A stretch of DNA of 64,000 nt from Rhodococcus qingshengii JCM 15477 (GCF_023221595.1 NZ_CP096563.1:2152501-2216500); one strand, 5' to 3'. Counted from the stretch's first letter, positions 1 to 8,528 are shown. A program made the numbers and translations. The notes: generated from the letters alone by a model not told the origin.

Positions 1-1
1 C

Positions 2-334
2 CCACAGCTCGACGCGCTCGGCGTGGTGCCGGCGTCGAGACTTCTCGACATCCCGGACGGTGACCGTGTGCTGGTGGGGGGAGCAGTCACACACCGGCAG
101 CGTCCGGCCACAGCTGCGGGCGTCACGTTCATCAACCTCGAGGACGAAACCGGCATGGTCAACGTCGTGTGTTCGGTGGGGTTGTGGGCAAAGTACCGAA
201 AATTGGCAAATACGGCGCCGGCGTTGCTTATTCGAGGGAAGGTGCAGAATGCAGAAGGCGCTGTCACCGTCGTGGCAGACCGGATGCAGCTGATGGATCT
301 GCGAGTTACGGCCAAATCGCGAGACTTCCGTTAA
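2..334 (+). CDS. dnaE2: Error-prone DNA polymerase DnaE2, C-terminal end (partial)
   Basis: The reading frame is open from the window edge, so only about the last 110 residues are present. They contain an OB-fold typical of the C-terminus of DnaE-type alpha subunits, with the characteristic stretch G-V-T-F-I-N-L-E-D-E-T-G followed by a nucleic-acid-binding beta barrel. In actinobacteria this C-terminal form belongs to DnaE2, the damage-inducible polymerase that works with ImuA' and ImuB in translesion synthesis. The catalytic PHP and palm domains lie outside the window. The replicative DnaE1 is the alternative, but the short tail directly after the OB-fold favours DnaE2. Confidence 0.8.
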   Translation, partial: PQLDALGVVPASRLLDIPDGDRVLVGGAVTHRQRPATAAGVTFINLEDETGMVNVVCSVGLWAKYRKLANTAPALLIRGKVQNAEGAVTVVADRMQLMDLRVTAKSRDFR

Positions 335-568
335 CGCCTGATTCTGGCCACCATGTTAGTGCCGAGAGACAGTTTTGTGCCGAGAGGACAAATGTGGAGC
401 TCAACTCTGACCTCCGAGCATATGGTGCGGGTCACATTTGCTCCCTAGGGTTGTCGCTTGAGCGCGATCGATTCACCACACGCAGCCGCGGTCAGTTGCC
501 TTGCGCGTGAATATCGTCGCCTTCCAAACGCGCTGAACCAAAAGCACTTCGAGTCGAAGAGGAACTTC

Positions 569-916
569 ATGAGCACAGCGATTCTCGTCGCACACGTACA
601 CCCCGCCGATCCGTCTTCGGAGGATGCGTTCAACCGCTGGTACGACGACGTGCATATTCCGCAGGTCGTCGAACGAGTGCCCGGAGTTGTCTCCGCCTCC
701 AGATTCTTCCTGGCGGATGTGCAGTTGCTGCCCGAGGATGCATTGCCCGCGCGCCGCTACCTGAGCATCTATCAACTCGACACGGAAGATCTCGCGGGCA
801 CCGCGCAGGCGTTGGGAAGTGCTTTGGGCGACGGAACTCTCGACATGTCCGAGGCCATCGCGACCACCGGCGACACCGGACCCGAATTGCTTTTCTACGT
901 CCCGACCGAGAATTGA
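569..916 (+). CDS. Small EthD/DUF4286-like dimeric alpha/beta-barrel protein
   Basis: This 115-residue protein has a ferredoxin-like fold pattern with the motif F-N-R-W-Y-D-D-V-H-I-P-Q near the N-terminus, typical of EthD/DUF4286 proteins. Members are small stand-alone or accessory proteins found beside oxidoreductases, and the exact reaction is unknown. I chose the ATG at 569 because AGAGGA lies 5 nt upstream; the frame is open further upstream but has no ribosome site there. It is followed after 14 nt by a short-chain dehydrogenase and then by a medium-chain dehydrogenase on the same strand, so the three probably form one catabolic operon. Confidence 0.65.
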   Translation: MSTAILVAHVHPADPSSEDAFNRWYDDVHIPQVVERVPGVVSASRFFLADVQLLPEDALPARRYLSIYQLDTEDLAGTAQALGSALGDGTLDMSEAIATTGDTGPELLFYVPTEN

Positions 917-930
917 AGGGGAACGCTGAC

Positions 931-1701
931 ATGTCCGATCTTCTCGCGAACAAAGTTGCAATTGTCACCGGCGCAGGTGCCGGAATCGGCGCCGCCATTG
1001 CCCGGGCGTTCGGGGCGGAGGGCGCGAGGGTCGTGGTCTCCGACATCAACGGTGGCGCAGCACAGGCAGTGGCGGACTCGATCGACGGAGCTATCGCTGT
1101 CACCACTGATGTCACCGACGAACAGCAGGTCAAGGATCTCGTCGCCAGAGCGGTCGAAGAGTTCGGCGGACTGAACGTCGTAGTACCCAACGCCGGTATC
1201 GCCACCACGACCCCGCTGATCGAGACCTCGTTCGAGGACTGGCGGAAAGTGATGTCGGTCAACCTCGATGGAGTGTTCTTGACAGTGCGTCATTCGCTGC
1301 CCGCTCTCGTCGCATCCGGTGGCGGTTCGATCGTGAACATCTCGTCGATCTCGTCGACCACCGGCTCGCCTTTGATCGGCAGCTATGCCGCAGCCAAAGC
1401 AGCAGTTCGCAATCTCACCGAAACCCTGTCAGCCGAACTTCGCTTCCACGGAATCCGCGCGAATGCATTGCTGCCCGGATTCATCGATACCGACCTGGTC
1501 AAGAGTCACCAGCAGGATTTCGAGAATGCCCTCGGCCTCGAGTCCGGGGGATTCGACGACCTGATGGTCACGAAGCAGACGCGCTACGGCCGGACCGAGG
1601 AAGTTGCCGCCGCCGCAGTGTTCTTTGCGAGCGACCAGTCGTCGTGGTGCAACGGCAGCAGCCTGGTTCTCGACGGAGGGTTCACCGCTTCCCTCCTCTG
1701 A
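931..1701 (+). CDS. Short-chain dehydrogenase/reductase (SDR)
   Basis: This 256-residue classical SDR carries the cofactor motif T-G-A-G-A-G-I-G at residues 13-20, an N-A-G motif, and the catalytic Ser139, Tyr152 and Lys156. The length is normal for the family. It should oxidise or reduce a hydroxyl/keto group with NAD(P)H in the cytoplasm; the substrate cannot be read from the sequence. The ATG at 931 follows AAGGGG by 9 nt. It sits between the EthD-like gene and an MDR oxidoreductase on the same strand, which suggests a small degradative pathway. Confidence 0.85.
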   Translation: MSDLLANKVAIVTGAGAGIGAAIARAFGAEGARVVVSDINGGAAQAVADSIDGAIAVTTDVTDEQQVKDLVARAVEEFGGLNVVVPNAGIATTTPLIETSFEDWRKVMSVNLDGVFLTVRHSLPALVASGGGSIVNISSISSTTGSPLIGSYAAAKAAVRNLTETLSAELRFHGIRANALLPGFIDTDLVKSHQQDFENALGLESGGFDDLMVTKQTRYGRTEEVAAAAVFFASDQSSWCNGSSLVLDGGFTASLL

Positions 1702-1757
1702 GCAGCAGAACCCTTTCCGAACGTCACCCGATCACCATTCGTGCGAGGATCCACACC

Positions 1758-2765
1758 ATGACCAACCGCGCCGTGTACGTACTCCCGCCTGGAGGATTGA
1801 ACAACCTCGAATCGAGGACGATCGAGACCCCGGGCCCGGGTGCGGGTGAGGTGACGATCGCGATCCACGCGAATTCGCTCAACCACCATGACTACCTCGT
1901 GGCGACCGGAGAGATAGCAACCGACGGTCCGCGGATCCTGTTGTCCGATGCTGCCGGGGAGGTCGTTGCGGTCGGAGACGGCGTAACGCAGTTCAGCGTC
2001 GGAGATCGCGTGATGAGCACCTATTTGCCGCATTGGCGGAGCGGCACACCGGATTTCGACGGATTCGGAAATTCGCCGGGTGACGGTGTCGACGGGTTCG
2101 CCCGCGACACCGTCACCGTGCCGGTATCTGCTGTGACAGTGATGCCGCGAAACTACACCTACGAGGAAGCCGCTACCTTGCCCACCGCGGGATTGTCAGC
2201 GTGGCGCGCACTATTTGCCGGAGTCCCGATCATCCCAGGGTCGTCGGTGTTGATCCCTGGGACCAGCACGGTGGCGCTGTTTGCCGTCCAGCTGGCCAAA
2301 GCTGTTGGAGCTCAGGTGATCGCAACGTCGTCGGCCCCCGACAAGATGGCACGATTGGTCGAGCTCGGTGCCGATCACGTGGTCAACTACCGTGAGCGCC
2401 CGGACTGGGGTTCGGAAGCGATGCGGCTCAGCGGCGGGATCGACCTCGTCCTCGACGTCGGCGGGCCGTCCACCCTCGGCCAATCTCTGGCGGCAGTCCG
2501 ACCAGGCGGGCGAATCTGCGCGCTTGGCATCATGAACGGCCCCTCGTCGTCGATCGACCTGACTTCGCTACTGACCAAACAGGTCACCATCGAAGGTGTT
2601 CTGGTGGGCAGTCGTGCACATCAGGAGGAGATGGTCGCCGGGCTGGAGAGCCTGGCGCTTCGTCCCGTCATAGATTCTTCCTACAGCCTCGACCGCCTCG
2701 CTGACGCTTTCGAGCAGCAGAAATCCGGGCAGGCCTACGGCAAGATCGTCATCACAAACCCTTGA
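1758..2765 (+). CDS. Medium-chain (MDR) alcohol dehydrogenase-like oxidoreductase
   Basis: This 335-residue protein has the two-domain MDR layout: a GroES-like N-terminal half and a Rossmann half with the nucleotide-binding stretch around P-G-T-S-T-V-A-L-F-A-V-Q-L-A-K. I do not see the cysteine cluster of structural zinc, so it resembles the zinc-free quinone-oxidoreductase/enoyl-reductase branch. The ATG at 1758 has a GAGG about 8 nt upstream, and an in-frame upstream extension overlaps the preceding SDR and is unlikely to be used. The 3' end overlaps the convergent hydrolase gene by 14 bp. Confidence 0.8.
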   Translation: MTNRAVYVLPPGGLNNLESRTIETPGPGAGEVTIAIHANSLNHHDYLVATGEIATDGPRILLSDAAGEVVAVGDGVTQFSVGDRVMSTYLPHWRSGTPDFDGFGNSPGDGVDGFARDTVTVPVSAVTVMPRNYTYEEAATLPTAGLSAWRALFAGVPIIPGSSVLIPGTSTVALFAVQLAKAVGAQVIATSSAPDKMARLVELGADHVVNYRERPDWGSEAMRLSGGIDLVLDVGGPSTLGQSLAAVRPGGRICALGIMNGPSSSIDLTSLLTKQVTIEGVLVGSRAHQEEMVAGLESLALRPVIDSSYSLDRLADAFEQQKSGQAYGKIVITNP

Positions 2766-3648
2766 TCGCTTGCCGGTCCCAACGGGGATCGGTGAGGATT
2801 TCCGCCGAGTCGCCGACAAATGCACGTGCGGCAGTCTGGTCGCCGCTCAGGGTGAATCTCAGCCACGCGGTGAGGTAGCCCCGGAATCCTTCGCCATCTG
2901 CGGCCCAATTGTGGCCGACGCCAAGCAGTCTGCCGCGGACCGCCGGCCCGGCGGTTTTGTCGAAGTACTCAGCTTGCGGATCGGCGGTGGAGACCGGGTC
3001 GTCGGCGCCGGTCATGAAGAACGTCGGTCCGGTCAACTGGGCCACGTCGATCACGTCGACAGGTCGCGAGGCCCACCACGGGTCAGGCAAATCGAGTACC
3101 GCCGTGGCGGTGATCAGATTCGCGGACTGGGTTGCCGCGTTGATCGCGCCACCGGCGCCCTGGGAGTGTCCGACCGAGGCAATGTTGTCGGTGTCGATCC
3201 GCTGGTGAAAAATGCTCTCAGCGTTGGTGTTCTGATCGACGACGTACTGGGCAGCCCCCAAGATCTCCGTCCCGTCGCCGGTGACGCTGCTGTCGGCCAC
3301 CACAACGACAAAACCCCAAGAAGCGAGATGCTGCAGGAGCGCTTCGTACTCTTCGTAAGTCGCATAGCTGCCGTTGCCGAAGGTGACGACGGGATGCCGA
3401 TTGCCATCAGACGACAAGCCGGCTGGGTAGAACAGTTGGTACCCGGGAACTGAATCGGCAGCCACTTCATGCGCACCCTTGGCTGCATACAGATCGCTGA
3501 TCGATTCCGACGCGATGGATTCGGTGGTCGCGACTTCGGGAGTTGTCGGAACCCCCGCGGTGGCATGAGTGACGGCACCGGAGAGTGCCAGCAGACACGA
3601 TGCAGTCACGACGGCGAACGAGTACGTGGTTCGAGAAGGCATGGGCAC
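2752..3648 (-). CDS. Secreted alpha/beta hydrolase (cutinase/chlorophyllase-like)
   Basis: This 298-residue protein starts with a Sec signal peptide (hydrophobic core at residues 10-27, ending near the A-T-A-G stretch). The mature part is an alpha/beta hydrolase with nucleophile elbow G-H-S-Q-G (Ser162), a candidate acid at Asp216/217 in G-A-D-D-P, and a candidate His246 in G-V-G-H-N. The pattern matches dienelactone-hydrolase/PET-hydrolase-like secreted esterases rather than true cutinases. It probably cleaves ester bonds outside the cell; the substrate is unknown. It is convergent with the upstream MDR gene. Confidence 0.75.
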   Translation of the reverse strand: MPMPSRTTYSFAVVTASCLLALSGAVTHATAGVPTTPEVATTESIASESISDLYAAKGAHEVAADSVPGYQLFYPAGLSSDGNRHPVVTFGNGSYATYEEYEALLQHLASWGFVVVVADSSVTGDGTEILGAAQYVVDQNTNAESIFHQRIDTDNIASVGHSQGAGGAINAATQSANLITATAVLDLPDPWWASRPVDVIDVAQLTGPTFFMTGADDPVSTADPQAEYFDKTAGPAVRGRLLGVGHNWAADGEGFRGYLTAWLRFTLSGDQTAARAFVGDSAEILTDPRWDRQAIKGL

Positions 3649-3675
3649 AAGTATGTCTTGTACGGTCGCGGTCGG

Positions 3676-4515
3676 TCAGGCCGAGACGGGTGTGTGCCGT
3701 TCTTCGCCGATTCGATCTCGGATGAGGAAGACGGCGATCACCCCGAAGACGACCAAGAGGACCGTCAGTAGAGAGGTGATGGCGGCGGCGCCGCTCACTT
3801 CCGTGGTCACCGAAGTGTCCAGCCCGCCGGTCGAGAGAATTGTGGTGGGGTCGGTGAGGCCGTGTAACACGATTGCGGCCCAGATCGTGCCCGTCACACG
3901 CATTGTCAGGTACATGCACATACCGAAACCGAAGGTGTAGACCACGGTGACCAGAACGGTTGACGCCTTCATCCCGGCGATGAGGTTGACGGTGTGCATG
4001 AGTGCAAACACCAGGGACGACACGACGGCGACAAAGCGTTCCCGGTGGCCGGCGTCGCGCAACATCTTCACTGCCAGGCCACGGGTGGCCAATTCCTCGG
4101 TCAGGCCGACGCCCGCACCGAGCACCAGCAGGGCGATTACCTCGCCGGTGGTCCAAGCGCTCCAATCGGTTCCCGCCAGATGCGCAACAATGGCGGCGAC
4201 CACGATGATCGGACCGATCCACATCCAACCGCGCCCACGAATGGGTTGTGGGCCGAAGACGCCGCGCAGCCAGCCGACCTTTGTCGTGAAAACCAGCAGG
4301 GCGATCCCGCCGATCGCGATGGGCAATGCGACGCCGAGGAGGATGCTGGAGGCGCTTGCCACGACATTGTCCGTGTCGATCTGGTCTGCAAAAACCCTGG
4401 AGGTAACCTGCCCGACAGCAAGATAGAACGCCAGGTAGACGACGATCAGCAGGAGCACTTTCCATACGGTGGGGCGACTCCAAAAACCGGACTCTTCGGG
4501 AACCGTATTGGTCAT
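3676..4515 (-). CDS. CPBP-family intramembrane metalloprotease (Abi/Rce1-like)
   Basis: This 279-residue membrane protein has about eight hydrophobic segments and the three conserved CPBP motifs: E-E-L-A-T-R (Glu140, Glu141, Arg145), F-A-L-M-H (Phe170 to His174) and H-G-L-T-D (His218). These residues form the presumed metal and catalytic site of the Rce1/CAAX-protease superfamily. Bacterial members serve in protein maturation or bacteriocin self-immunity, but no peptide gene is visible here. The start at 4515 was chosen because upstream in-frame sequence is not membrane-like and overlaps the divergent promoter of the rhodanese gene. Confidence 0.8.
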   Translation of the reverse strand: MTNTVPEESGFWSRPTVWKVLLLIVVYLAFYLAVGQVTSRVFADQIDTDNVVASASSILLGVALPIAIGGIALLVFTTKVGWLRGVFGPQPIRGRGWMWIGPIIVVAAIVAHLAGTDWSAWTTGEVIALLVLGAGVGLTEELATRGLAVKMLRDAGHRERFVAVVSSLVFALMHTVNLIAGMKASTVLVTVVYTFGFGMCMYLTMRVTGTIWAAIVLHGLTDPTTILSTGGLDTSVTTEVSGAAAITSLLTVLLVVFGVIAVFLIRDRIGEERHTPVSA

Positions 4516-4600
4516 TGTCAGATCGTAAAGGGAGCTGCACGAAAACGCGCGGGTACCGTCTATTCGGACAGCGGCGAACACGAAGGCAGGCGCAGAAGAA

Positions 4601-4909
4601 ATGTTGGAAGTCGATTTGAATGCACTGGACACGGCTTTGGCAGCGGGTGAGCCGTTGATCGACGTCCGTGAGGCCGACGAGTTCGCTCAGGTCCGAGTTC
4701 CCGGTGCGACGCTCATTCCGCTCAGCGAATTCGTCTCTCGCGTGGGTGAAATTCCGGACGCGGAAACGGTGTACATCATCTGCGCCGTCGGTGGTCGGAG
4801 CTTGCAAGCCGCTGAGTATCTGCAGGCTCGCGGCATCAATGCCGTTTCGGTGGCCGGTGGAACGATGGCGTGGTACCAGTCGGGGCGCCAGGTCGAGACC
4901 GGCGAATAG
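4601..4909 (+). CDS. Single-domain rhodanese-like sulfurtransferase
   Basis: This 102-residue protein is one rhodanese domain, similar in size to GlpE/PspE. The N-terminal D-V-R-E-A-D-E-F motif and the active-site loop C-A-V-G-G-R-S with Cys61 are present. It probably carries a persulfide and moves sulfane sulfur in the cytoplasm; the acceptor is unknown. It stands alone, divergent from the CPBP protease gene, and ends nine bases before a strong shared terminator. Confidence 0.85.
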   Translation: MLEVDLNALDTALAAGEPLIDVREADEFAQVRVPGATLIPLSEFVSRVGEIPDAETVYIICAVGGRSLQAAEYLQARGINAVSVAGGTMAWYQSGRQVETGE

Positions 4910-4917
4910 TGCGTAAC

Positions 4918-4954
4918 TGTTGGGGCAGCTCCCGTTTACGGAGCTGCCCCAACA
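4918..4954. terminator. Bidirectional terminator hairpin
   Basis: A perfect 15-bp stem (TGTTGGGGCAGCTCC at 4918-4932 and its complement at 4940-4954) encloses a 7-nt loop. It lies between the convergent ends of the rhodanese gene and the RibD-like gene and can serve both. No long T-run follows, which is usual in this GC range. Confidence 0.8.
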
Positions 4955-4956
4955 CG

Positions 4957-5598
4957 TCACTTCCGCCAGAACAGGTGGTGCGTCACGCCGCTCGGGCTCG
5001 GCACAACGTCGAGGTTGAAGCGGTCGAGTAACTCGTCAGGTGTCTCCCACAGTCGTAGACCGGATCCGAATTCGATCGGGGAGACAGCGATGTGCATCGT
5101 GTCGACCAGATCGGCGTCGAGGAATTCACGGATAGTGCTGACTCCGCCGCCGAGTCGAACGTCCTTGCCCTGCGCTGCCTCACGTGCCTGCGCGAGGGCC
5201 GTCGCGGGGTCGGCGTCGACGAAGTGGAATGTCGTGTCCGATAGCGTGAACGACGGCCGCACGTGGTGGGTCAAGACAAAAACCGGGGTGTGGAACGGTG
5301 GCTCGTCGCCCCACCAGCCCTGCCACTCGAGATTCTCCCAAGGGCCGCGGTAGGGTGAGAATTTGTTGCGGCCCATGATTTCGGCGCCGATGTTGTTGGA
5401 GAAGTCCCGCGTGAAATAGTCGTCGAGGCCTCGGCTGCCGCCGGGATCGGTGCGATTGGGCCAGCTGGCCGTAGCTCCTGCCCACGCAAACATTTCACCG
5501 TGGTCCAGGCCGAACGGGCTCTCGAAGCTCTGGTCCGGACCGCAGGCTATTCCGTCACTCGAAACGCCGAAATTCTGCACTCGCAATAACTGACTCAC
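4957..5598 (-). CDS. Dihydrofolate reductase / RibD C-terminal family protein
   Basis: This 213-residue protein has the DHFR/RibD-C fold: an N-terminal strand with V-S-S-D-G, and the C-terminal pattern V-R-L-G-G-G-V-S-T followed by M-H-I-A-V-S-P-I that binds NADPH in RibD-like reductases. Members of this group are numerous in actinobacteria and mostly lack an assigned substrate. The GTG at 5598 was chosen because AGGAG lies 7 nt upstream. A second member of the family is encoded at 32537-33109. It ends next to the bidirectional hairpin at 4918-4954. Confidence 0.8.
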   Translation of the reverse strand: MSQLLRVQNFGVSSDGIACGPDQSFESPFGLDHGEMFAWAGATASWPNRTDPGGSRGLDDYFTRDFSNNIGAEIMGRNKFSPYRGPWENLEWQGWWGDEPPFHTPVFVLTHHVRPSFTLSDTTFHFVDADPATALAQAREAAQGKDVRLGGGVSTIREFLDADLVDTMHIAVSPIEFGSGLRLWETPDELLDRFNLDVVPSPSGVTHHLFWRK

Positions 5599-5672
5599 CG
5601 TGTACTCCTGCTCTCGACAATGGTCTACGTGAGTACAGACCGTACGGCGAGCCAAAACTCATCGGTGCGAAT

Positions 5673-6758
5673 TCATGCAGCCGCCGGTAGAACTCCACTG
5701 CGGATCGACCGGACGGTCCTGACCGCGACGGTTGCCCAGATGGGGATCAGTACGGTCAGCAGGGCAAGTGCGATTCCCAGGATCAGGGTGGAACCGGTGG
5801 CGACTCCGAAGGCATTCGCTCCGACGGCACATGCTCCGATGGGGAAGGTGAAGCTCCACCAGCCGAGCGAGAAGTCCAAGCCGCGGCGCAGTGCGTGGAT
5901 GGTGACGACGGTGACGGTGACAAACGCGATCACGCCGATGATTCCGACGACGGTTCCGTAGGCGATCCCGAATTCGTGCAGGGTGTCGGCATGCTCGGGG
6001 CTGAGTGCATGCCGTGAGGCGGCGGCCAACAGGTTGGATGCCGCGATCGACTGTCCGATCACGCCCAACGGAATCCACAGTGAGGGAATGGCATTGAACG
6101 GGATCACGTCGACGCCGGCCGAACGGTTGCGTGCGAACTGCCTGGCGACGGCTACCAGAATGCCGATGGCGGCGGTCAGCGCCAGAGCGAACAGGATGTA
6201 GCAGAAAACCAGTACCGCGATGCGTGGAGCGCCTTCGGGCATGTGGGTGCTGACCGCTGCGCCGGTGGTGGCCGAGACCATCGGAGGTACGACGGGCATG
6301 AGCCAGAACGGCATTGCCGTCGCCATCCCGGCATCTCGAACGAGTCGAATCATCATCACGACGTAGGTGACCAGGCCGAGTGCCGTGCCGAGTGTCCACA
6401 GTGTCAGCGACACGGTGATCGCCACGTCGTGGCCGAGGAAGTCCGGGCCGGTGATGCCGGTTGCGGATCCCACGGTCAGGAGTGCCATTGCGACGGCGCC
6501 GTAGAAGGGGAACATCGCGGGGCTGTGCAGGTAGGCGAGGGCCTGACATCGATGTTGTGACCAATGGGTGGCAAATGCTCCGATCAAGGCGCACAGTACG
6601 AGAACCGCCAGAACCCAGAAGATCTCGGAGACCAGTTTCAAGCCCTCGATCTCCGGTTCGAGCGAAGCGGCGGCCACCGACACGATTCCCGTTCCCATCG
6701 CTGCCGCGAACCAGTTCGGAGTGATGTGGGCGAAGGTGGAACTCGTTGTGGTGGTCAT
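5673..6758 (-). CDS. TDT-family transporter (TehA/SLAC1/Ssu1-like)
   Basis: This 361-residue protein has about ten transmembrane helices and the TDT hallmark near the N-terminus, I-T-P-N-W-F-A-A-A-M-G-T-G-I. The family includes tellurite-resistance TehA, C4-dicarboxylate carriers, anion channels and sulfite pumps, so the substrate is an anion but cannot be fixed from sequence. The ATG at 6758 begins directly before the family core; a longer in-frame extension upstream lacks membrane character. It is divergent from a LysR-type gene with a 91-bp shared control region, so LysR control is likely. Confidence 0.8.
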   Translation of the reverse strand: MTTTTSSTFAHITPNWFAAAMGTGIVSVAAASLEPEIEGLKLVSEIFWVLAVLVLCALIGAFATHWSQHRCQALAYLHSPAMFPFYGAVAMALLTVGSATGITGPDFLGHDVAITVSLTLWTLGTALGLVTYVVMMIRLVRDAGMATAMPFWLMPVVPPMVSATTGAAVSTHMPEGAPRIAVLVFCYILFALALTAAIGILVAVARQFARNRSAGVDVIPFNAIPSLWIPLGVIGQSIAASNLLAAASRHALSPEHADTLHEFGIAYGTVVGIIGVIAFVTVTVVTIHALRRGLDFSLGWWSFTFPIGACAVGANAFGVATGSTLILGIALALLTVLIPIWATVAVRTVRSIRSGVLPAAA

Positions 6759-6813
6759 GTATTTCACTGTCGTCTCATCCGGTCCGTACCGGTAGACCGG
6801 TTGTTCTTGAATG

Positions 6814-6834
6814 CCCACAAACTCGCCTTGTGGG
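6814..6834. promoter_or_regulatory. Candidate LysR-type operator between transporter and regulator
   Basis: A perfect inverted repeat, CCCACAA-N7-TTGTGGG, lies in the intergenic region between the TDT transporter and the LysR gene. Paired arms spaced within a LysR-sized box at a divergent promoter are typical of autoregulating LTTRs. A TAATCT sequence that could act as a -10 box for the regulator starts at 6837. Confidence 0.55.
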
Positions 6835-6849
6835 TCTAATCTTGGGACT

Positions 6850-7761
6850 ATGTCGTTGTCTCCTCGGGTGCCGGAACTCAGTGCCCTCGACGTCCTCCTT
6901 TCCGTAGGGCGTCTGGGCAGCATGGGTGCTGCCGGCCGGGAGCACGGACTCAGTCAGCAGGCGGTCAGCGCCCGGGTGCGTTCGGTCGAACGCCAACTCG
7001 GAATCAAGGTGTTCGATCGAGCGGCGACCGGTGTTCGTCCCACCGCCGAGGGCGGTCTGATTCTCGAGTGGGCAAGTCACATCCTCGTCAGTGCCGAGGA
7101 AATGGCATCGGGAGTTGCCGCACTTCGCGGTGAACGTGATGCTGCCGTCACGGTTGCCGCCAGCATGACCATCGCCGAGTATCTGGTTCCCGGATGGACG
7201 GTCGCGATGCGGCACAAGTTCCCCAACGTCGTGGCGTCGGTGAGCTTGCACAATTCCTCGGACGTCTCTGCTCAAGTTCAGGCCGGCCAGGCCGATATCG
7301 GATTTGTCGAAGGGCCGGATGTGCCGTCGGCGCTCGCGTCGTGCGAAGTAGCGCGTGATCACCTCGTCGTGGTTGTGCCGCCGGGACACGACTGGGCGAA
7401 TGGTGTGCCCGTTCCGGTCGAGGAACTCGCACGCACACCGCTGATTCAGCGCGAGTCAGGGTCCGGTACGCGCCTGACGCTCGAGAATGCTGTTCCCGAT
7501 TGTGTGCCGCCGCTGCTCGAGCTCACCTCGTGTACCGCTGTCAAGGCTGCGGTGGTGGCAGGCAACGCCCCGGCTGTTCTGTCGTCGCTGGCAGTTGCCG
7601 CCGACCTGACGGACGGCCGACTGGTCGCGGTCAACGTCGACGGCTTGCGGATGCCGCGTCGACTCCAAGCCGTCTGGGATCCCGATCGCGGATTGCGCGG
7701 TGCGGCAAGAGATTTCCTCGATATAGCGCTCGGATCCAACACCGCTGTTCATTCACGCTGA
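6850..7761 (+). CDS. LysR-family transcriptional regulator
   Basis: This 303-residue protein has an N-terminal winged helix-turn-helix (L-S-A-L-D-V-L-L-S-V-G-R-L-G-S-M-G-A-A-G, then Q-Q-A-V-S-A-R-V-R-S-V-E-R-Q-L-G) and a LysR substrate-binding domain. I chose the ATG at 6850: the upstream in-frame ATG at 6811 sits inside the inverted repeat thought to be the operator. TAATCT at 6837-6842 is so near 6850 that the transcript may be leaderless. It is divergent from the TDT transporter, its likely target. Confidence 0.85.
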   Translation: MSLSPRVPELSALDVLLSVGRLGSMGAAGREHGLSQQAVSARVRSVERQLGIKVFDRAATGVRPTAEGGLILEWASHILVSAEEMASGVAALRGERDAAVTVAASMTIAEYLVPGWTVAMRHKFPNVVASVSLHNSSDVSAQVQAGQADIGFVEGPDVPSALASCEVARDHLVVVVPPGHDWANGVPVPVEELARTPLIQRESGSGTRLTLENAVPDCVPPLLELTSCTAVKAAVVAGNAPAVLSSLAVAADLTDGRLVAVNVDGLRMPRRLQAVWDPDRGLRGAARDFLDIALGSNTAVHSR

Positions 7762-7773
7762 CGGCTACGGCCG

Positions 7774-8445
7774 CTATCGGACGGTGTCGATCCCCGCGAG
7801 GATGAGCTCGATGCCTGCCAGAAACTGTTCTCGGTCGTCGTGGTCGCGCAACTGCGCCGTCACCTGATTGAGGAACGGGTACTTCGCAGAGTCGAGTTCT
7901 TCCCATCGCGTGGCGACGCCCGCGAGGAAAGCGGACCGATCTGTCTCACGGGGGAGCAGACGGGCGCCCGCGGCGTACTGTCCGGCGAGACCGAGCACGT
8001 AGTTCAGGAGCGCGGACGCGCAGTCGAACTGTGCCGATTCGGGAACGCCGAGCGCCTGGAGTTGCTCGCCGAGACTTTCGAAGATCTGCATCACCGCTGA
8101 TTGCCACGGTTCACGTGAGAGTTGGGTGCCGACCCAGGGGTGGGCGTCGATCGCGTCGAACACGCCGAGGGTGATGGTCCGGATCGCCTCCCGTGGGGCT
8201 GCGCCTTCGGTTGCACCGGTTGTCACGCGGGCGATGACGTCGTCGGTCGCCGCGGCGAGCAGTTCGCTCTTGTTGGCAACGTGCCAGTAAATCGCCCCGC
8301 TACCTGTTGCCAGGCGTGCGGAGAGTGCGCGAAATGTCAGCGCGGCTTCGCCCTCGTCGTCGAGGATCTCGATCGCAGCCTCGACGATTCGCTCCTTCGA
8401 GAGCGCATCCGTACGTCGTTCGGTCCGCTGATTCCTGGTCGCCAT
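7774..8445 (-). CDS. TetR-family repressor of the adjacent monooxygenase
   Basis: This 223-residue regulator has an N-terminal helix-turn-helix (A-L-T-F-R-A-L-S-A-R-L-A-T-G-S-G-A-I-Y-W-H-V) and a TetR C-terminal ligand domain. It is divergent from a TetX-like FAD monooxygenase, with two perfect palindromes in the gap, so it most likely represses both itself and that gene. The ATG at 8445 gives the usual short lead before the HTH; in-frame upstream sequence runs through the operators. The inducer is unknown, perhaps an aromatic or polycyclic substrate of the monooxygenase. Confidence 0.85.
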   Translation of the reverse strand: MATRNQRTERRTDALSKERIVEAAIEILDDEGEAALTFRALSARLATGSGAIYWHVANKSELLAAATDDVIARVTTGATEGAAPREAIRTITLGVFDAIDAHPWVGTQLSREPWQSAVMQIFESLGEQLQALGVPESAQFDCASALLNYVLGLAGQYAAGARLLPRETDRSAFLAGVATRWEELDSAKYPFLNQVTAQLRDHDDREQFLAGIELILAGIDTVR

Positions 8446-8465
8446 GCGAACCATCTTGACATATC

Positions 8466-8480
8466 TGGAACGCCGTTCCA
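8466..8480. promoter_or_regulatory. TetR operator, proximal to the repressor gene
   Basis: This is a perfect palindrome, TGGAACG-C-CGTTCCA. It shares its core GGAACG-N-CGTTCC with a second palindrome whose centre is 24 bp away. Both lie between the divergent TetR gene and the monooxygenase gene. Confidence 0.8.
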
Positions 8481-8488
8481 AGATGTCA

Positions 8489-8505
8489 TTGGAACGACGT
8501 TCCAA
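8489..8505. promoter_or_regulatory. TetR operator, proximal to the monooxygenase gene
   Basis: This is a perfect palindrome, TTGGAACG-A-CGTTCCAA, 24 nt upstream of the monooxygenase start codon. It is the longer and probably the stronger of the two sites. A dimer bound here would cover the monooxygenase promoter. Confidence 0.8.
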
Positions 8506-8528
8506 TCGAAGCCTGAAAGGGAACAAAC

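Noticed and set aside
359..386. Direct repeat GTGCCGAGAG in the gap after dnaE2
   Set aside because: Two 10-bp copies 18 bp apart are suggestive, but no promoter or regulator context supports a function.
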